DNA from: Vicia villosa
Taxonomy: Eukaryota > Streptophyta > Magnoliopsida > Fabales > Fabaceae
NCBI RefSeq assembly: GCF_029867415.1
Contig: NW_026706171.1
Span: 1 to 64,000 of the forward strand
Direction: 5' to 3'
Length of the DNA stretch: 64,000 nucleotides
The notes beneath the pieces are model-generated. The model searched no databases and was not told where the DNA came from. It was given only the letters and a program-made list of their open reading frames with translations. The position numbers were made by a program, and so were the translations under genes. Every line of letters begins with the position of its first letter. Positions within the stretch are counted from its first letter, which is position 1. Positions 35,243 to 48,475 of this stretch are shown here, one piece after another.

Positions 35243-35250
35243 TTTCTCTT

Positions 35251-35579
35251 GCGTCATTCCTTCTGCCCATTATCTAATGTTTCAAAATTAATAAAAATAA
35301 ATAAATAAAAAGAATTATTTTGATAAGAAATGAAAATATAAATAAAGGGATAAGATGAGAGTTGAATGGACACCATTAATAAATGCATTGGAGAAGATTC
35401 CATCAAAGACATATAAGAAGCAAAAATACTAACGTGAAACGTTTTTAAGAAAATACTAAAATGTTTATTGACTTTAGCAAAAATCAAGGTTGGGGTGGTT
35501 GTGTAAAATGTCACTTTCATGTGATTTTTTTTACCTGAGAGAAAAATAAGAAAAAATAATTATGTCGTATTTGTTATAC
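35251..35579. other. Non-coding flank
   Basis: No supported gene. The minus ORF at 35254-35520 has no recognisable domain and AT-driven composition. Confidence 0.45.
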
Positions 35580-36973
35580 TGTAGGAGAATTGACTTTTTT
35601 GAAATGTTGCAGATAGCAAGAGTCGCCACCAACTTTTATTTTATCCAATTGAAAAGACAAAAAGAACAGGAAAGACCTTTAAAAGAGATTGAGTTCGGGG
35701 GGTAGGTTATACAAAGGGAAGGTGTAAGCACCCTTTGTATCCATGGTTATCCATGGGCTCTTAATTGCTTAACTCACTTTTTGTTTTCGAAATGTTTGAA
35801 GTGTAGTGTGTGAATAGAAAAAGACAAGGATTTTAGCTTGTAAATAAGCGTAGCCTCGTTTTGAAAATAAGTGGAAAAAAGAGATTGGAATTTTGAATTT
35901 GAATTTGAATAGAGCAAGCAATCAGGAGCACCTACCCTAAGTTAGAAAAATTGTTCTTTTAGCTTTTCAGTTTTGAAAGGGCTATCCATACCATAAAGAG
36001 GGCAGATAGTCCTTTCATTGAATTTGAAAAGGATCATCGGAATTATCGTTCGCCATAAGACTGTCCCTACCATATAGAGGGTAGGTAGTCTTTAGGGAAG
36101 GATAAAATAGTCATTTAGGCAACAGGCGAGGATACCTTAGCAATGGGACAATCATCTTATTTCCGAGGCAGCATCGAGGGACAAAATCTTATGATGATTT
36201 TAATGTATTAAGGCAACACTTGCTTTAGGTATCCTCGGAATCGAGGGACTTGACTATTTTAGAATCGTAATCAAAAGGCAACAGGCAGCATAAGAAGGGT
36301 CACCCTAAAGGTGTGTGTGTGACACAATCATGTGGTTTAATTCGAATATTTATCTTATAATTAGTGGTCTAATTCATTTTAACAAGGCTTGCACTCCCTA
36401 GGATTACTAACCACAACAGAAAAATAAAGGCAGAATTAAAAGTTCCTACGCTATTACAATAAACACCTGTAAGGCAGAAATTAAAGGGCAAAAATGAAAG
36501 GGTAGGAAAATAAACCTAAACTACAAGGCTTTAGGGCAGATACAAAAAAATAGGCAAACGATAAAATAAACATAATAAAAAGCAAACCCCAAATGGGGGA
36601 ACAAGTTAACTATAGTTAATAGGATAAATAAGGCAAGGCAAAAAAGTAAATAAATATTAGGCAACAAATAAAAGGTAAATAAAACAAAATTAAAAAGAAA
36701 AAGGTTTTTGAAAACAACAGGGGCAAACCCTGATTTTAAAAGGTTAGTAAAAAGAAGTCAAGTTAACGGACGACACCTACCTAAGACTCCTAGGGTTACC
36801 TAAGGCTTTTAATTTAATGAGGCTAGACAAACCCTAAAAATTAATTATTGATTTTTAACCTAATTAATTTTAAAATCGGCTAATCCTGATTAAATTAATC
36901 TAAATTATTTAACCTAATTAATTAACCCTAAATTAATTATTTAAACTTAATTTAAAGTAATTACCTAAATTAA

Positions 36974-36978
<5 letters not shown>

Positions 36979-37031
<53 letters not shown>

Positions 37032-37038
37032 GTATATA
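36979..37038. repeat. (AT)n microsatellite in LTR A
   Basis: About 60 bp of TA repeats with two TG interruptions. Confidence 0.95.
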
Positions 37039-37324
37039 AAAGGAGTTTAGTTTGAAAAGGAAAAAAAAACTTATAAAAGATTTTAATAAAAAAAGGAGAA
37101 AAAAAAGAAAAAGAGAAAAAACAAATAAAAATAAATGTATTAACAAAAACCTGGACCGGAATCTGGTGTGGTGAGTCCATGAGGGTTATGGTGAACCTGT
37201 GCATCCGGGGCCCTTGGATCTGAAGAGAACAGGATCTGATGGCCCTATGTTAAAGGCGCATGATGGAATTCATGAGGGGAGCGTGCACAGGATCCTCCAG
37301 CTTGTTACTTTATAAAAATATCTG

Positions 37325-37390
37325 GCTGGAGTGGGGATCGAACCCATGCCTCTTCAATCCCTATCCTCTTACCACTCAGCCAAGACTCGC
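37325..37390 (-). other. tRNA-like Pol III module in LTR A
   Basis: Minus strand: TGGCTGAGTGG (37382-37372) is an exact A-box consensus and GGGTTCGATCC (37345-37335) a B box, 26 nt apart, followed by TTTTT (complement of about 37315). The T arm forms; the acceptor stem does not close. It is sense to its LTR, like those at 5205-5426. Confidence 0.55.
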
Positions 37391-39603
37391 TGTTTGTTTA
37401 ACATACGCAAGACGCATAATATATATAAAAACAAAAGAATCAAAACGAAAACGCGCGCTGTAGCAACCTGCCTTAAAATTGAAGGTTTTAGAGTCGCCAC
37501 CTATTCTGAAGGGCGAATAGGAAACCCTACGCAGTTATGAGATTCAGGGTAAGTTATTATAATCAGGTTGAGGGAAGGTGTTAGGCACCCTCAACCCTTT
37601 CCTAAAGGCTGACATTGTAAAGATAAGGTTTATGGCAATAATTATGAGGTTTATAGCTAATGAATTGAAAAGGGCAAAATTGAGATTTTAAATGAATTGA
37701 GATTTTAGGGAGGGGGAGACTCGCCTTGTTACCAAGTGCCTACGTACCTCCTTATGGAGGATCAGAGTCAACGTAGTTCAGGCACAGGGTTGTACGCCTT
37801 AGAATTAGAATTTGTGGTTTGAAATTGTTTAAAGGCTTTTTGAATGGTCTGTCGTAGTTTTGAAATTTGTTTTGAAAGGTGAAAATATTTTGAGGTTTGG
37901 CATACAACCCTGATTTGATTTGGCACCGTTAGATGCGGTGACCAATAGATTTGGTCAGTATAGCTAACGGATTATGAGGCATTGCTGATTACTCAGATCG
38001 ATAGATTGATCGTCGCGGGCACCAAATTAAAATGTGTTTTAAGTTTTATATATTTTTATCTCTCGTCTAAAGCGACTGATAGCTTCAGTCGGGTCGAGGA
38101 GGGAATTAATAAGAATTAATTAAATTATAAATTAATCAGAACAATTTATTTCTCGTCTAATGCGACTAATGGATTTAGTCGGTTTGAGGAGAAATTAAGT
38201 CATCAATAAAAACAATTAAACAAATTATTCAAGTTATAAAAAATTTAATTAATTAGTTTTATTCTATTTTTTTAGGTGCAGGGGTGTATTTTGTTATTGG
38301 ATAGGGAATTAGAGGGTGTGAAAAGCGAGGTTTAGGCCCATTAGGATGTTTTTTTCCTTTACGCATGGGGGGTGTAGGTTTTCTAAGGGAAGTAATTTAG
38401 GGTGTGTGGATAGAAAAAGGGTCAGCCCAGATACTCATGGAGTCCGTTTGATTGAATACGACGCAAAGGGTGGCTACGGTATACCCTTAGGCGCAACGGA
38501 TGAACATGATTTGATCAGGTTGGAATCTACGGTCTGCATGTGGAGTTGTGTGAAGGTGTACGGAACGCGAGCACACTGGATCATCGTCCAGTATTGCTGA
38601 CAAGTGGCCATGGGAGGCCACATGTCTTTCAGCCATTGAATCGTGAGGAGGGTTACCCTCCGTCTACCCCCATTCCTCCCTTCATTCTCTCTGTTTCTTT
38701 CTCTCTCTAAACATCTCCTTCTCTCTCTTTGTTCTCTCCGCTCTCTCAAACATTCAACCCCAAAACCCTCACGAGCCACCACCGGCCACCGTAAGTCCCT
38801 AGAAAACCACCACATAAACCCAGATTGACGAATCCAGATGAAGATCTTCATGATCTTCATCTTCCCCACTGGTCGCACGCTCGCGAAATGATGAACAGAG
38901 TCGCCACCAATATATTTATCCCATAAGGGAAAGGAATATCAGAAAACCTAAAATAAAGAAAGGATAAGAAAAAGGTCTTTCGACCAGAGATCAAGGTACG
39001 GGAGTCGGTTACGCAAGGGGAAGGTGCTAGCACCCCTCACGCCCATCGTACTCGATGGTATCCACCTATGTTTGTTGCCATCTAAAGGGTGTGTTATCTA
39101 TAAATCTAAAGCTTAATGCTAAGGGAATGCATGCAAATGAAAGAAAAAGAAACACGGGAAAAATAAGGTTTATAAATAGTTGTGCTCGCTTAGGCCCCGC
39201 GACCTAATGCCTACGTATCCTTTTCAGGAATCAGAGCGCCGTAGTTTGACTCTTTAGTTTTTGTTTGTTTTTATGTTTTTTAGTTGAACAGTTACATTCA
39301 CACTCCGCTGCTCGATCTCTGGAGTCTTAAGCTGGGAATGGAGCGGAAATAACGTGTCCGATTAGGAGAAAGAATGCCCTGAAGGCAAGAGAAATAATGC
39401 CTCGGAGGCAAGAGAGAGAAGAGAGAAAATTGGTTTGTGTCTTTTAGACGTAATTCCATGATGAACAAAACCAAATACAAGGCTTCGCACCACTTCATTA
39501 CTTTGTTTAGGTCTGAGCCTTTATTAAGTGTTTTAAATGTTTTTGGTTGAGTGTTTTTTAAGGGAATTTACTTTGCGATTTGAATCACATGAAAATGTAT
39601 AAT

Positions 39604-39876
39604 GATCGAGAAGCAGATTAGGGAATGAATCCCACTCACTTCTATCCCATTATGTAATGTTCGAGAAACAGATTAGGGAATGAATCCCACTCATTTCTAT
39701 CCCATTAGTTAATGTTCGAGAAACAGATTAGGGAATGAATCCCACTCATTTCTCTCCCATTAAGTAGTGGCCGAGAAACAGATTAGGGAATGAATCCCAT
39801 TCATTTCTATGCCACTAAGTGATTGAGAAACAGATTAGGGAATGAATCCCACTCATTTCTCTATCACTTTCTTAAT
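39604..39876. repeat. Tandem repeat, five units of about 55 bp
   Basis: Each unit contains CGAGAAACAGATTAGGGAA, then TGAATCCCACTCATTTCTAT-like text and CCATTA. Units start near 39604, 39659, 39714, 39769 and 39824, with few differences. Confidence 0.93.
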
Positions 39877-41757
39877 GTGATTCGCATCTCTATTTGTTAA
39901 TGTTTTAATGTTGAAAAGAAAAAGAAGAAGAAAACTAGCCTAAAATGAATAACTAGCCTAATGTTATGATTATACCTAAGTGTTAGGATTTAAAGGGAAA
40001 GACTAAGCCTAATAGTCATGAAGATTATAGGTCCTAAATCTAAAGGAATGAGATTACAAGTGAGATCACAAGTAAAAATTACAAGTAAACAATGATACAA
40101 AATTAGTGCAAAAAATGACTAAAAGAATGACTTGAAAGTATAGCATCAAACATGAAAACAAATGATTCAAAATATAGTGCGAAAGTGAATTAAAAGATAC
40201 TATTTATTTTTGTGAGAATTTTATGAAGAATAAGAATCAAATCAAGCAAAAAGAATTAAGACAAATAGCCTAAAACTAATATTTTAGTGATTATTTTCTA
40301 TGTCAAAATATTTATATTAAAGTCTAAAATGATAGGAGAAAAATAGTTTTAATTACTAAAAGAAAATGGCAAAAATCTAGTTACCTAAATCAAAACTAAT
40401 GGAAACAGCGGGGTGTGAATTGAAAATGGGATTGTGAATAGCAGCAGGGGCGCTAGGCCCACAATCTAAAGCCCAACAGAGTTTGTTTTTTGTTCATGTT
40501 TCTTCAGCACACCAAAAACGGTGCGTATGGGCCTCATGGGGGTGTGAAACCGTGACATTCGTAGCCCAAGATAGTTATTTTCAACTTCAGACTTTCATCC
40601 AAACATTATATTGATTCAAAATTTATCTACAACTAAATCCAATTAATCAACAATTATCAACTAATACAATTAATCTCCATTCAAATCATTATTAATTTTC
40701 AGATTAAAACCATATACTAAAATCATATTATATAGAAAGGGAAATTAGGGTATTTACTTGTGACCATTGGAATCATTCTGAACGAACTCTCCTTCTCCTT
40801 CGTGACAAAGCGGCGGCAGGCTTTCTTCTCCAACCGGAGCTCTAACGGCGCCACCACGAACGTATCGACCGTCACCTCAACGTTTCGTTCATCTCTCTCG
40901 ACTCCTCTCCGATTCAAACCTTCACTCAGTTCTCCTCTCTCTTCATGAACATACGGCGGAGCTTTCCTTCTTCTCCGATTGAAACGGCGGCGTATTCTTT
41001 GACACCTCCCTCATCTCTTTCGACTCGAATAGCTCTTTCATCTTCGACTCAACCTCTCGTCTCGTTTGTCGATTACTCTCTTTATGCTTCATCTCGCGAT
41101 CTCTCGCTCAACAACGGCGGCGGCTTCAAGATTCCTCTGGCACGACAGCAACTCAAAGTAAGGTATGCTTCTCCTTCATTTCTCGCTTCGGACCTTCTTC
41201 CGTTCTTCTCCTTTGCGTTTTTTTTTGCGCTTCTATTGTTGTTGTGGCTGCTGATTGATGCGAGTTGCTGTGTGTAGTTGATGACGATGATGATTGAGAT
41301 TGATGCGCAATGAAGATAGAGAGTGTTTCCGGTGGTGATTGAAGGTATCGGTGGTGAGCAGTGATGATGATGATGAAGATTCTTGATTAGAGATTGAAGA
41401 GAAATTCTCGGTTGTGATTTTTTTGAATTTTCTGATGAGTGAGGTGGATTGAAGATGAAGGTTAATCAAAGCAAGATTGAATAAGTGAAGAAAAGGAGAA
41501 GAAGATTCAGTTCTCAAGTGCGTTTTTCTGAGTTTCTGTTATGAGCTTTCTCTTCTCTCCTATTTCTGTTAGCTTTCTAATTCTTTTCTTCTGCAATTGA
41601 AGGTGGTGAAGGTGGTGGATTGAAGAAGTGATGGAAGAAGATGAAGGGGATTGAAGTTGAAGAAGATGGATTGTGAGAGGGTGAAGGAAGAGAGAATGGT
41701 GGAAGTGAAGATGGGTGAAAACTGATCAAGAAGGGATCCATTGAAGAGTGAAGCTCT

Positions 41758-41768
41758 GTTATATATCA
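41758..41768 (-). promoter_or_regulatory. Candidate TATA box of LTR C
   Basis: Minus strand TTGATATATAAC about 1.9 kb from the LTR start, a position comparable with the TATA of the other Ogre LTRs here. Confidence 0.4.
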
Positions 41769-41805
41769 ATAGCAAGGTAATTACCCTTCTCTTTTTCTGT
41801 TGTAG

Positions 41806-42200
41806 CATCTGTTAGATGATTCTGTTAGGAACTTGGAAGTATGGTTCCCATTCTGTTGGAGGGTTCAGTTTTCTGTTATGATAGTTAGAGATTCGGTTAG
41901 GGGTAGTTATGCATAACTGAATCGGTTAGGGATTGTTACAATTCTGTTTGATGTTAGTTAAGGGTAGTTAGAGATGTCTCAAAGTTAGTTTTCTGTTATA
42001 AGTTAGAAACAGTTAGGAAAATGTTAGTTACACAAACAGTTAGGAATTAGTTGTAAATTTGTTAGGTGGTTAGAATAGGTTAACAAAATCAACAAGTTAG
42101 TTATAGGTTGTTACAAGCTGTTTTTCTGTTATTGGTTAAATGGACTGTTAGGTTATGAATGGTTAGGTTATTAGGACATTGAAACTGAGTTAGTTGTTGG
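41806..42200. repeat. Degenerate GTTAG-rich stretch in LTR C
   Basis: The words GTTAG, TTAGTTA and CTGTTA recur every 10-25 bases without a fixed period, giving a cryptically simple sequence. Confidence 0.55.
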
Positions 42201-43967
42201 TTAACTTGTATATGACTCTGAAATTGTGTGGCTGGAATTATACCAATGGTAAGGTGTTATGTAAGTTATCTGAATTGTGCATCTTGCTGCAGGGTGTAGT
42301 GCGATTTGAATTGGAGCTGAATAAGTAGGAGTTAGGACAGTAAGGTTAATTAAGCAATAGGTAACCTGACTTTGAGATAGCTTGAACTGATAATAGTAAC
42401 TCTTTGTAGCTATTTTATTCCCTTGTCTTTGAGTTATATCCATAGATTAGTATGTTTGAATGTTGGCTGCTAGGACAGAACATAGGCAGGTACAGAAGCA
42501 CTTGAGTGGTAGTAAACTCGCGACAACCACAAATTCTTGATTTTAGATTAAGCGTCATGGTAGATATTGAACTGTGAGCACTGTATGTCTGCTTGAATCA
42601 ATTGGTAGTGGTAGGTTAGTCTTTATGTTTATCTTTGTATGGTTTGAACTTTGTGCTTAGAAATCCTGTTTGACAGTTGATGAATGTTCTTTTGTCTTTC
42701 CTGATTTCTTTATGTATGAATGTTTGGATTGTTTTTTATGAGGCTGATTCTGGTTTACATACGAAATGCTTAAATTTAACTTAGTTTAGTCCACTGGTTT
42801 ATGCAGGATGTGAAGTGGCTGAGCAGCTTGGCACACTTTTGAGAGTAACTTGGTGTAAATGGAAGTGGCTTAGAGTTTTGAAACAAACAGAGTGGAGTTT
42901 TCTGAAGGATGAAGCCTAGTATTAGGACTAGGTAGGATTCTAAAAAGGATGGAACAACTTGGACGTGAAAGAGGGATATTGGCTATTTAGATTTATATTA
43001 TTTTTTTTTTGCATATGATGTAAAGAGTTTGAATGGTGTAATTGTATTTGTATTTTGAAATTGGTTTTGTATTTTTGATGAATTGTAGAATTCTTTTTCT
43101 TTTTTCATCATATGGAAATCCAACACAAATGCTTGAGAACTCTAATTCACTTTAATTGTCCTTGAATTTGAATCCACTTCTAGTTTCAACAAATAGATTC
43201 CAATCAAATGATATCTTCAATGAAACCCTTGAATCAACTTAATTCACCGATCTGCCCAAACTTGTATGTTAAGTAACGAAAGAATGATGCCTTTAATAAA
43301 ATAAATTTTCAAGTTCTTCTTTTGTGCCATGATTCAAAGATAGTCTTAAATCCAAAGCAATACCTTAATCACAAAGGATCCATGAATTATACCTTAGCCA
43401 ATATTTTGATCTGATAACAGAAATAATTTCTCTTAAGAAAATCCTCTTGGTGACGAAACTTGAAGCCATGAGACCTTAATCTCATCTTTAATTGATTAAA
43501 CTTAATAAGCTCAGGCAATAAGACCCTAGTATTTCCACACCATTGATCCTCAGCCAGATTTATTAATTGATGATGCATGACGTTAGGTGACCTATGATGT
43601 AAATGAATGAGATATGTAAGCCAATTAAGAATAATTAGATGGTCAAATTTTGGGGTGCAACACCCACCCCCAACCTTCAACAGCGAACCCAGAAAAATAT
43701 AAACCCTAACCTAATTTTCCAGAACAAAGAATCGATCCACACCCAAAAACACATGCAATCACATAATCGAACCTAAGCTAAGTGCTGCGAGAGTTACCTT
43801 ATAGTCTTGTATTCAGGATCGTGTAAGCTCCGGATCTAATCTCCTTCTTCTTCTTTCTACTTGCAGGTACGATGAGACCTAGGGTTTGTTCGCGGCGCTC
43901 CAAGACTCTTCTTTGAAGACCTTTTCCAGAATTTTTTCCAACCCCTTCTTCTGTCTATTTCTCTTAG

Positions 43968-43974
43968 TTTTATA
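43968..43974 (-). promoter_or_regulatory. Candidate TATA box of LTR B
   Basis: Minus strand CTATAAAACTAAGAG, 0.86 kb from the start of LTR B. Confidence 0.45.
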
Positions 43975-45471
43975 GGCTAGGTTAGATTTTAGTTTAGGAA
44001 ATTAGAGATTAGATTCAATTAGTTTTAGAGATTTTATTGTATTGTAAATTGATTCAGCCTTTTAATAGAATCTGATTTGATTGTGTTATAATTTCAGATT
44101 TGATTTTTGTTATGTTTAGATTTGATTAGATTCTTTAGTTTGTAAATTGATTGCTGAGTTTATTTGATGATCCGGATTGCATTTGATTCAAGCATGGGCC
44201 TGGGCAAGAAACGCATTAGGGTTAGGTTTCATGGGGGTTGCAGCGGCGCGAGGAAGGGTTGGGAGGTTGATGACAATGAACAGGAACCAGGTTTGTTTGA
44301 CCCGGCCCAATACCCTAGTCCACGTGTGACAAAAACCGGCCCATTGCATTTTTTGGTCCATTCCATATTAGCTTATTCTGGCCCAAAGCAAAACAAACAA
44401 AACACCAATAAAAATAATAATAAAAAAACCAATACTCCCTATTTTATTAATTAACTAATCTCTTAATAATTTTATGATAATTGCAAATTAGATTTTTTTT
44501 TTTAAAGTTAATAATATTAATTAATAATAATTTTTAAAATAATACCAAAATTATCTAAAATACTAATCTTAATTAATAATACTAATAATCTTAATAGTTA
44601 GTAACAATAATATTTGAAAAATGAAAATGATAATAAAATGATTAAATGAAACAAATGGGCCCAACACTGATTTGGACCTCAAATGTTTGATATTCACACC
44701 TCCACCAATTTATACGGGCATTTTATAAGAGAGCGAGTTTAATAATATGTATATTAAACCCTATGGCTCCTAATTCTTAACACCCATAATAAATTAATAC
44801 GGGAATTGCACCAGGTAAATTTTGGGGTATGACACGCGCGTCCCCACTATTTTTCAAATCGGACCAATGGGAAGCCTACACCTCATCGTCTTCTTGCTTG
44901 TAACCTCCAGATACTTTTTACAGCGCTTTGCAGCGAATTAGTTGCGAAAAACTAGTAGCTATAACACATGCGATTCACGAAAATCCTCAAACAAGCATAA
45001 AAATAAAAAACGAAACCATGGCTAAATTCGTATCGTCCTCATGACTCCAACCATGCCCATAACTTGGTCTAATTTACCCTGTATCAGAAATCCCTAAAGT
45101 GAAACCCTAAGGATCAACAATGGTGACTCACAATATAACCATGCAATGATCAAATTAAAAGCCCATAATCGTTCTAAACATCATAACAATTGATAATATG
45201 CGATCAAAATTCATTTATGGATGATGAATCAAAGAAATCGAGTTTGAGTTGGATGACACAAACCGTGAATGGTAATCGCGCAGTTCAGGGCCTGTTGGCT
45301 GTGGGTAATGATCAGGAATCACTCAAGAGACTTCAGGGAATCGATTGTGATGCTTAGTTTGGCTTAAAACGGCTTGAATCTTTGACTGCAAATTCACTTG
45401 GATTCACGATTTCTTGCTCCAATAATAGGGTTTCTGAAGCTTCCAAAACCTCTCTAGGGGACTGCACTTGT

Positions 45472-45483
45472 CCTCTATTTATG
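45472..45483 (-). promoter_or_regulatory. Candidate TATA box of LTR A
   Basis: Minus strand CATAAATAGAGG. Its distance to the LTR end, once nested LTR B is removed, is about 2.5 kb, close to the 2.2 kb of the related LTR at 59458-63381. Confidence 0.5.
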
Positions 45484-46462
45484 ATAGAACGAATTAGGTT
45501 AACAAATTTGAAGAAAATCCACTTGAATCTTGGATTACAAGTTATGAAAATTTGATTCATGAAATCTTTCTAAAACTAGACAAATTTTGTTCCAATCATA
45601 TCCATTCCAATTTGCACAAATTTCCTTTGTTTATGGGGCATTAATGATGATTGGATTTGGTTATAAGTGAGTCCCCAATCGTATCTTTGATTTTTCTCCT
45701 TGATTTCCATGATTTCATTACTTTTTAAATGAATAAAAATTCATATAAAATCAAATAAATCATATAATTTCGTGGAAATTGAATTTTGAATCTTAGATAT
45801 CATAAGGATGAAGATTGGATCTTGAAAACTTGGGCTCATTTGCAAAGAAATCCATTTTGAAGCCTTTTTGTTTCACATTTTTCTCTCAAATTGTCCAACT
45901 TTGACAAGGCATATCTCTCTCAATTTTTAAGATATGGAAGAGTTCTAGGACTTTTTGGAAAGCTCAAGATGTCCTCTGCAAGCCAATTTAGAACCTTTTT
46001 TCCATTTGGAGATTTTATCCTGATGATATGGGTTTTGACAAAAAACTGCTTTTGGTTGACTTTTAGAAATGACCTATAATATTTTGATCCATATCTCTCA
46101 AATGAAGCATTTTTAGCCTTGGCATGTGAGAAACAAAGTTGTAGAGAATTCAATTTCCTTAAAAATGAGCATTTGTATGGAAAATTTCTGATGTTCCATG
46201 TGAAAGTTATGACTGGTCAAAGTTCAGTTGACTTTTAGGTCAAAACCCTAATTTAGAAACTTTGAGTTTTGTTGATTTCTGAACTTTCCTTGATGAATCA
46301 TGATCAATCCTTGATCAAATGATGAATGATACTTCAAAATAAGGATGTTAACAAAAATCAGGAATTTTGACTGTCTTTGACCATAGTTGACTTTTAGGTT
46401 AAACTAGTCGACTGTTGACTTTCTGAGCAATTGACTAAGCAATTATGGGATTTGGGGCTTTC

Positions 46463-47528
46463 TGAAGGATAGAAAAACACTTAGAAAGGGGGTGTTTGAA
46501 AAAGTGTGACTTCAAAATCTTGTAAGATAAAAACAATTAACACAATTATTTTTATCCTGGTTCGTTGTTAACGAAACTACTCCACTCCACCCCTTTAGAG
46601 TGAGTTACCTCAACTGAGGATTTAATCCACTAATACAACTGATTACAATGGTTATCCACTTAGAGACCTTCTAAGTCTTCTAGAGTCTTTAGATCACAAC
46701 TTGATCACTCTAGGAACCTTTTACAAACAATGTAAAATAATGTTTACAAGAGTAAGATTGCTTCTAATAAAGCTGTAATCACAACGATATTTCTCTTAAG
46801 TTCTAAGCTTAACAGTCACTAAATATTACAAGAGTTTGTGAGGTTGAAGATGAAGTTCGTGAGATTTGATTTTGACAGCGTTTTAATATTATGCACAAGT
46901 GTTCTACTTTGCTTCTGATCAGAACTTCTATTTATAGGCGTTGAGAGGAAATGACCGTTGGGAGCATTTAATGCTTTGCGTGAATAGTACAGCTCTGCAT
47001 TTAATGTTTCACACTTTTGTCAACTACCTCGAGCCTTGCTTTTCCTGCTTTTACTGACTTTGTCTTTTGTAGCTTCTAACGTTCCTTTTGTCAGTCAGAG
47101 ATTAGACGTTTCAGCCTTTCATCTTGTACTTTCTTCTGGACTCAGATTTTGTATATAACAACGTTTGAATATCAGAGTCAACATCTTGCTGGAGAGCATC
47201 TTCTTGTCTTCTGACTTTGAAGAGCTTGAGCGTGATTCCAATTCAGAACTTCAGAACTTCTGCTTCTGACTTCGTTCTTCTGATGCTTTCAGTTCATGTT
47301 CTGATTCTGCTTGACCATCTTTTGATGTCTTGCCAGAGCATGTTCTGATGTAGCCATCCAGAACCTTCTGAGTCAGTGCTTCTGAGCCCTGATTTGTGCA
47401 TACTCTTTATATATTTCTTGAAATGGAAAATGCAAAGGATTAGAGTACCACATTATCTTATACAAAATTCATATATAATGTTATCATCAAAACACAGAAT
47501 ATTGATCAGAACAAATCTTGTTCTAACA
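46463..47528 (-). repeat. Sirevirus 3' LTR, 1066 bp
   Basis: Minus-strand start TGTTAGAACAAG (47528) and end CTATCCTTCA (46463). It is homologous to the solo LTR at 12939-14056. TATA box TATAAATAG at 46936-46928. Confidence 0.9.
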
Positions 47529-48475
47529 ATCTCCCCCTTTTTGATGATGACAAAAACATATATAATTGATATGAATTTGTATCCAGAATATCAGATGAAC
47601 AAAGACAATTACACAGATATAGCAAAAGCATATAATCAGAGTGTGTGAATATGTCTCCCCCTGAGATTAACAATCTCCCCCTGAAATTAATACTAGAAGA
47701 ATTTATAAATAAAAGACTTCCGTGAATATTTTTCGTTTCAGTTGAGACTTTCACGTAGAATAGAACTTCAGAATATTCAGAGCTTCTCTTCAGAGCTTCC
47801 ATTAGACATCTGCAGAGCTTTGAATTTTCCTTTGTAATCAATTGAATCATAGCATACTTGATTGTATCAGAGCATTCTTAAAAATGTATCAGAACATTCT
47901 TCTTGCTTCTGATCTTGAAGCTTCAGAGCACTAAGCTTGCTTCAATTCTCTAAGAGCATGCTTCTTCTTAGAATTCATTTTCCCCATGTATTTGCTTCTC
48001 ACTTTGAGCTTTTTCAGAATGTCATATTCCTGCAAAAACTATCAAAGACAGAAAACTTGCAAATAATGTTAGGAAATGTTGAGACTTAATCCCAGCAACT
48101 GATATTATAAACCAATTCAATTATCAGATTTCTCCCCCTTTTTGTCATAACATCAAAAAGCATAAAGATTCAGATGAAACAAAACACATAGAGTGAAGAA
48201 GGAACAGATAATTTGTCATTGATTATTCATCAGAAGATAAGGGTACAGAAGCATAAGCAAAACAAGCAGATGCAAACAACAAAGAAAACAAACTAAGACA
48301 CAAAGACAGACTACGACTGGTTAATCCTAGAAACTAAGATGGCCAGAAGGTTTTTAATCTTAGTAGTGTCTTTAACTTGCTTCCTTGTAGCTTCCTTCTG
48401 ATCCTGCATGAAGGATCTGAACTCAGCATTTGTATCCTCTTGCTTGTCCAGACGAAGAGCTAAGTTAGCTTGATT
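47529..48475 (-). other. 3' untranslated region with repeated polypurine tracts
   Basis: On the minus strand the tract AAAAGGGGGAGAT (47543-47529) abuts the LTR. Further GGGGGAGA-type copies lie at 47654-47661, 47674-47681 and 48130-48142. No ORF is supported. Confidence 0.8.

Larger units (their letters stand above)
38870..43662 (-). repeat. Ogre-type solo LTR C, TSD CCCAC
   Basis: Minus-strand start TGTTGCACCCC at 43662 and end GCGACCA at 38870, with perfect CCCAC duplications at 38865-38869 and 43663-43667. U5 block at 39018-39035, PBS-like TGGCGACTCT at 38897-38906. It includes a 5-unit tandem array, a GTTAG-rich stretch and a GC-rich segment at 40760-41170 whose ORFs (for example 40945-41277 on plus) lack recognisable domains. 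Confidence 0.92.
37459..44834 (-). repeat. Ogre-type solo LTR B, TSD CGCGC, split by solo LTR C
   Basis: Minus-strand start TGTCATACCCC at 44834 and end GGTTGCTACA at 37459, with perfect CGCGC duplications at 37454-37458 and 44835-44839. No internal region or primer site. The U5 block lies at 37572-37590 and the PBS-like TGGCGACTCT at 37490-37499. LTR C sits inside at 38870-43662; without it B is about 2.6 kb. A TATA box is at 43968-43974 (minus). Confidence 0.92.
35580..46462 (-). repeat. Ogre LTR A, split by nested solo LTR B, 5' end missing
   Basis: Minus orientation. The 3' end ...CTCCTACA is at 35580 and no primer site follows, so this is a 3' LTR or solo LTR. LTR B interrupts it at 37458/44840; across that gap the text joins cleanly. 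A Sirevirus cuts it at 46462. It shares with the LTR at 59458-63381 the U5 block, the CCATGGATAACCATGG phrase (near 35745) and the TATA-to-end distance, so the two are one family. By that comparison about 0.7 kb of the 5' end is missing. Left flank TATAC has no visible partner. Confidence 0.8.

Noticed and set aside
38346..38600. ORF in LTR B
   Set aside because: No domain, inside a solo LTR bounded by perfect target duplications.
39604..39876. CRISPR array
   Set aside because: Units are contiguous tandem repeats without unique spacers, in plant DNA.
40945..41277. Ser-rich ORF in a GC-richer stretch
   Set aside because: It lies within solo LTR C, where the transcribed part of an Ogre LTR is expected; no domain or intact neighbour supports a gene.
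43387..43680. Minus ORF crossing the start of LTR C
   Set aside because: It crosses an insertion boundary, so it cannot be an ancestral gene.
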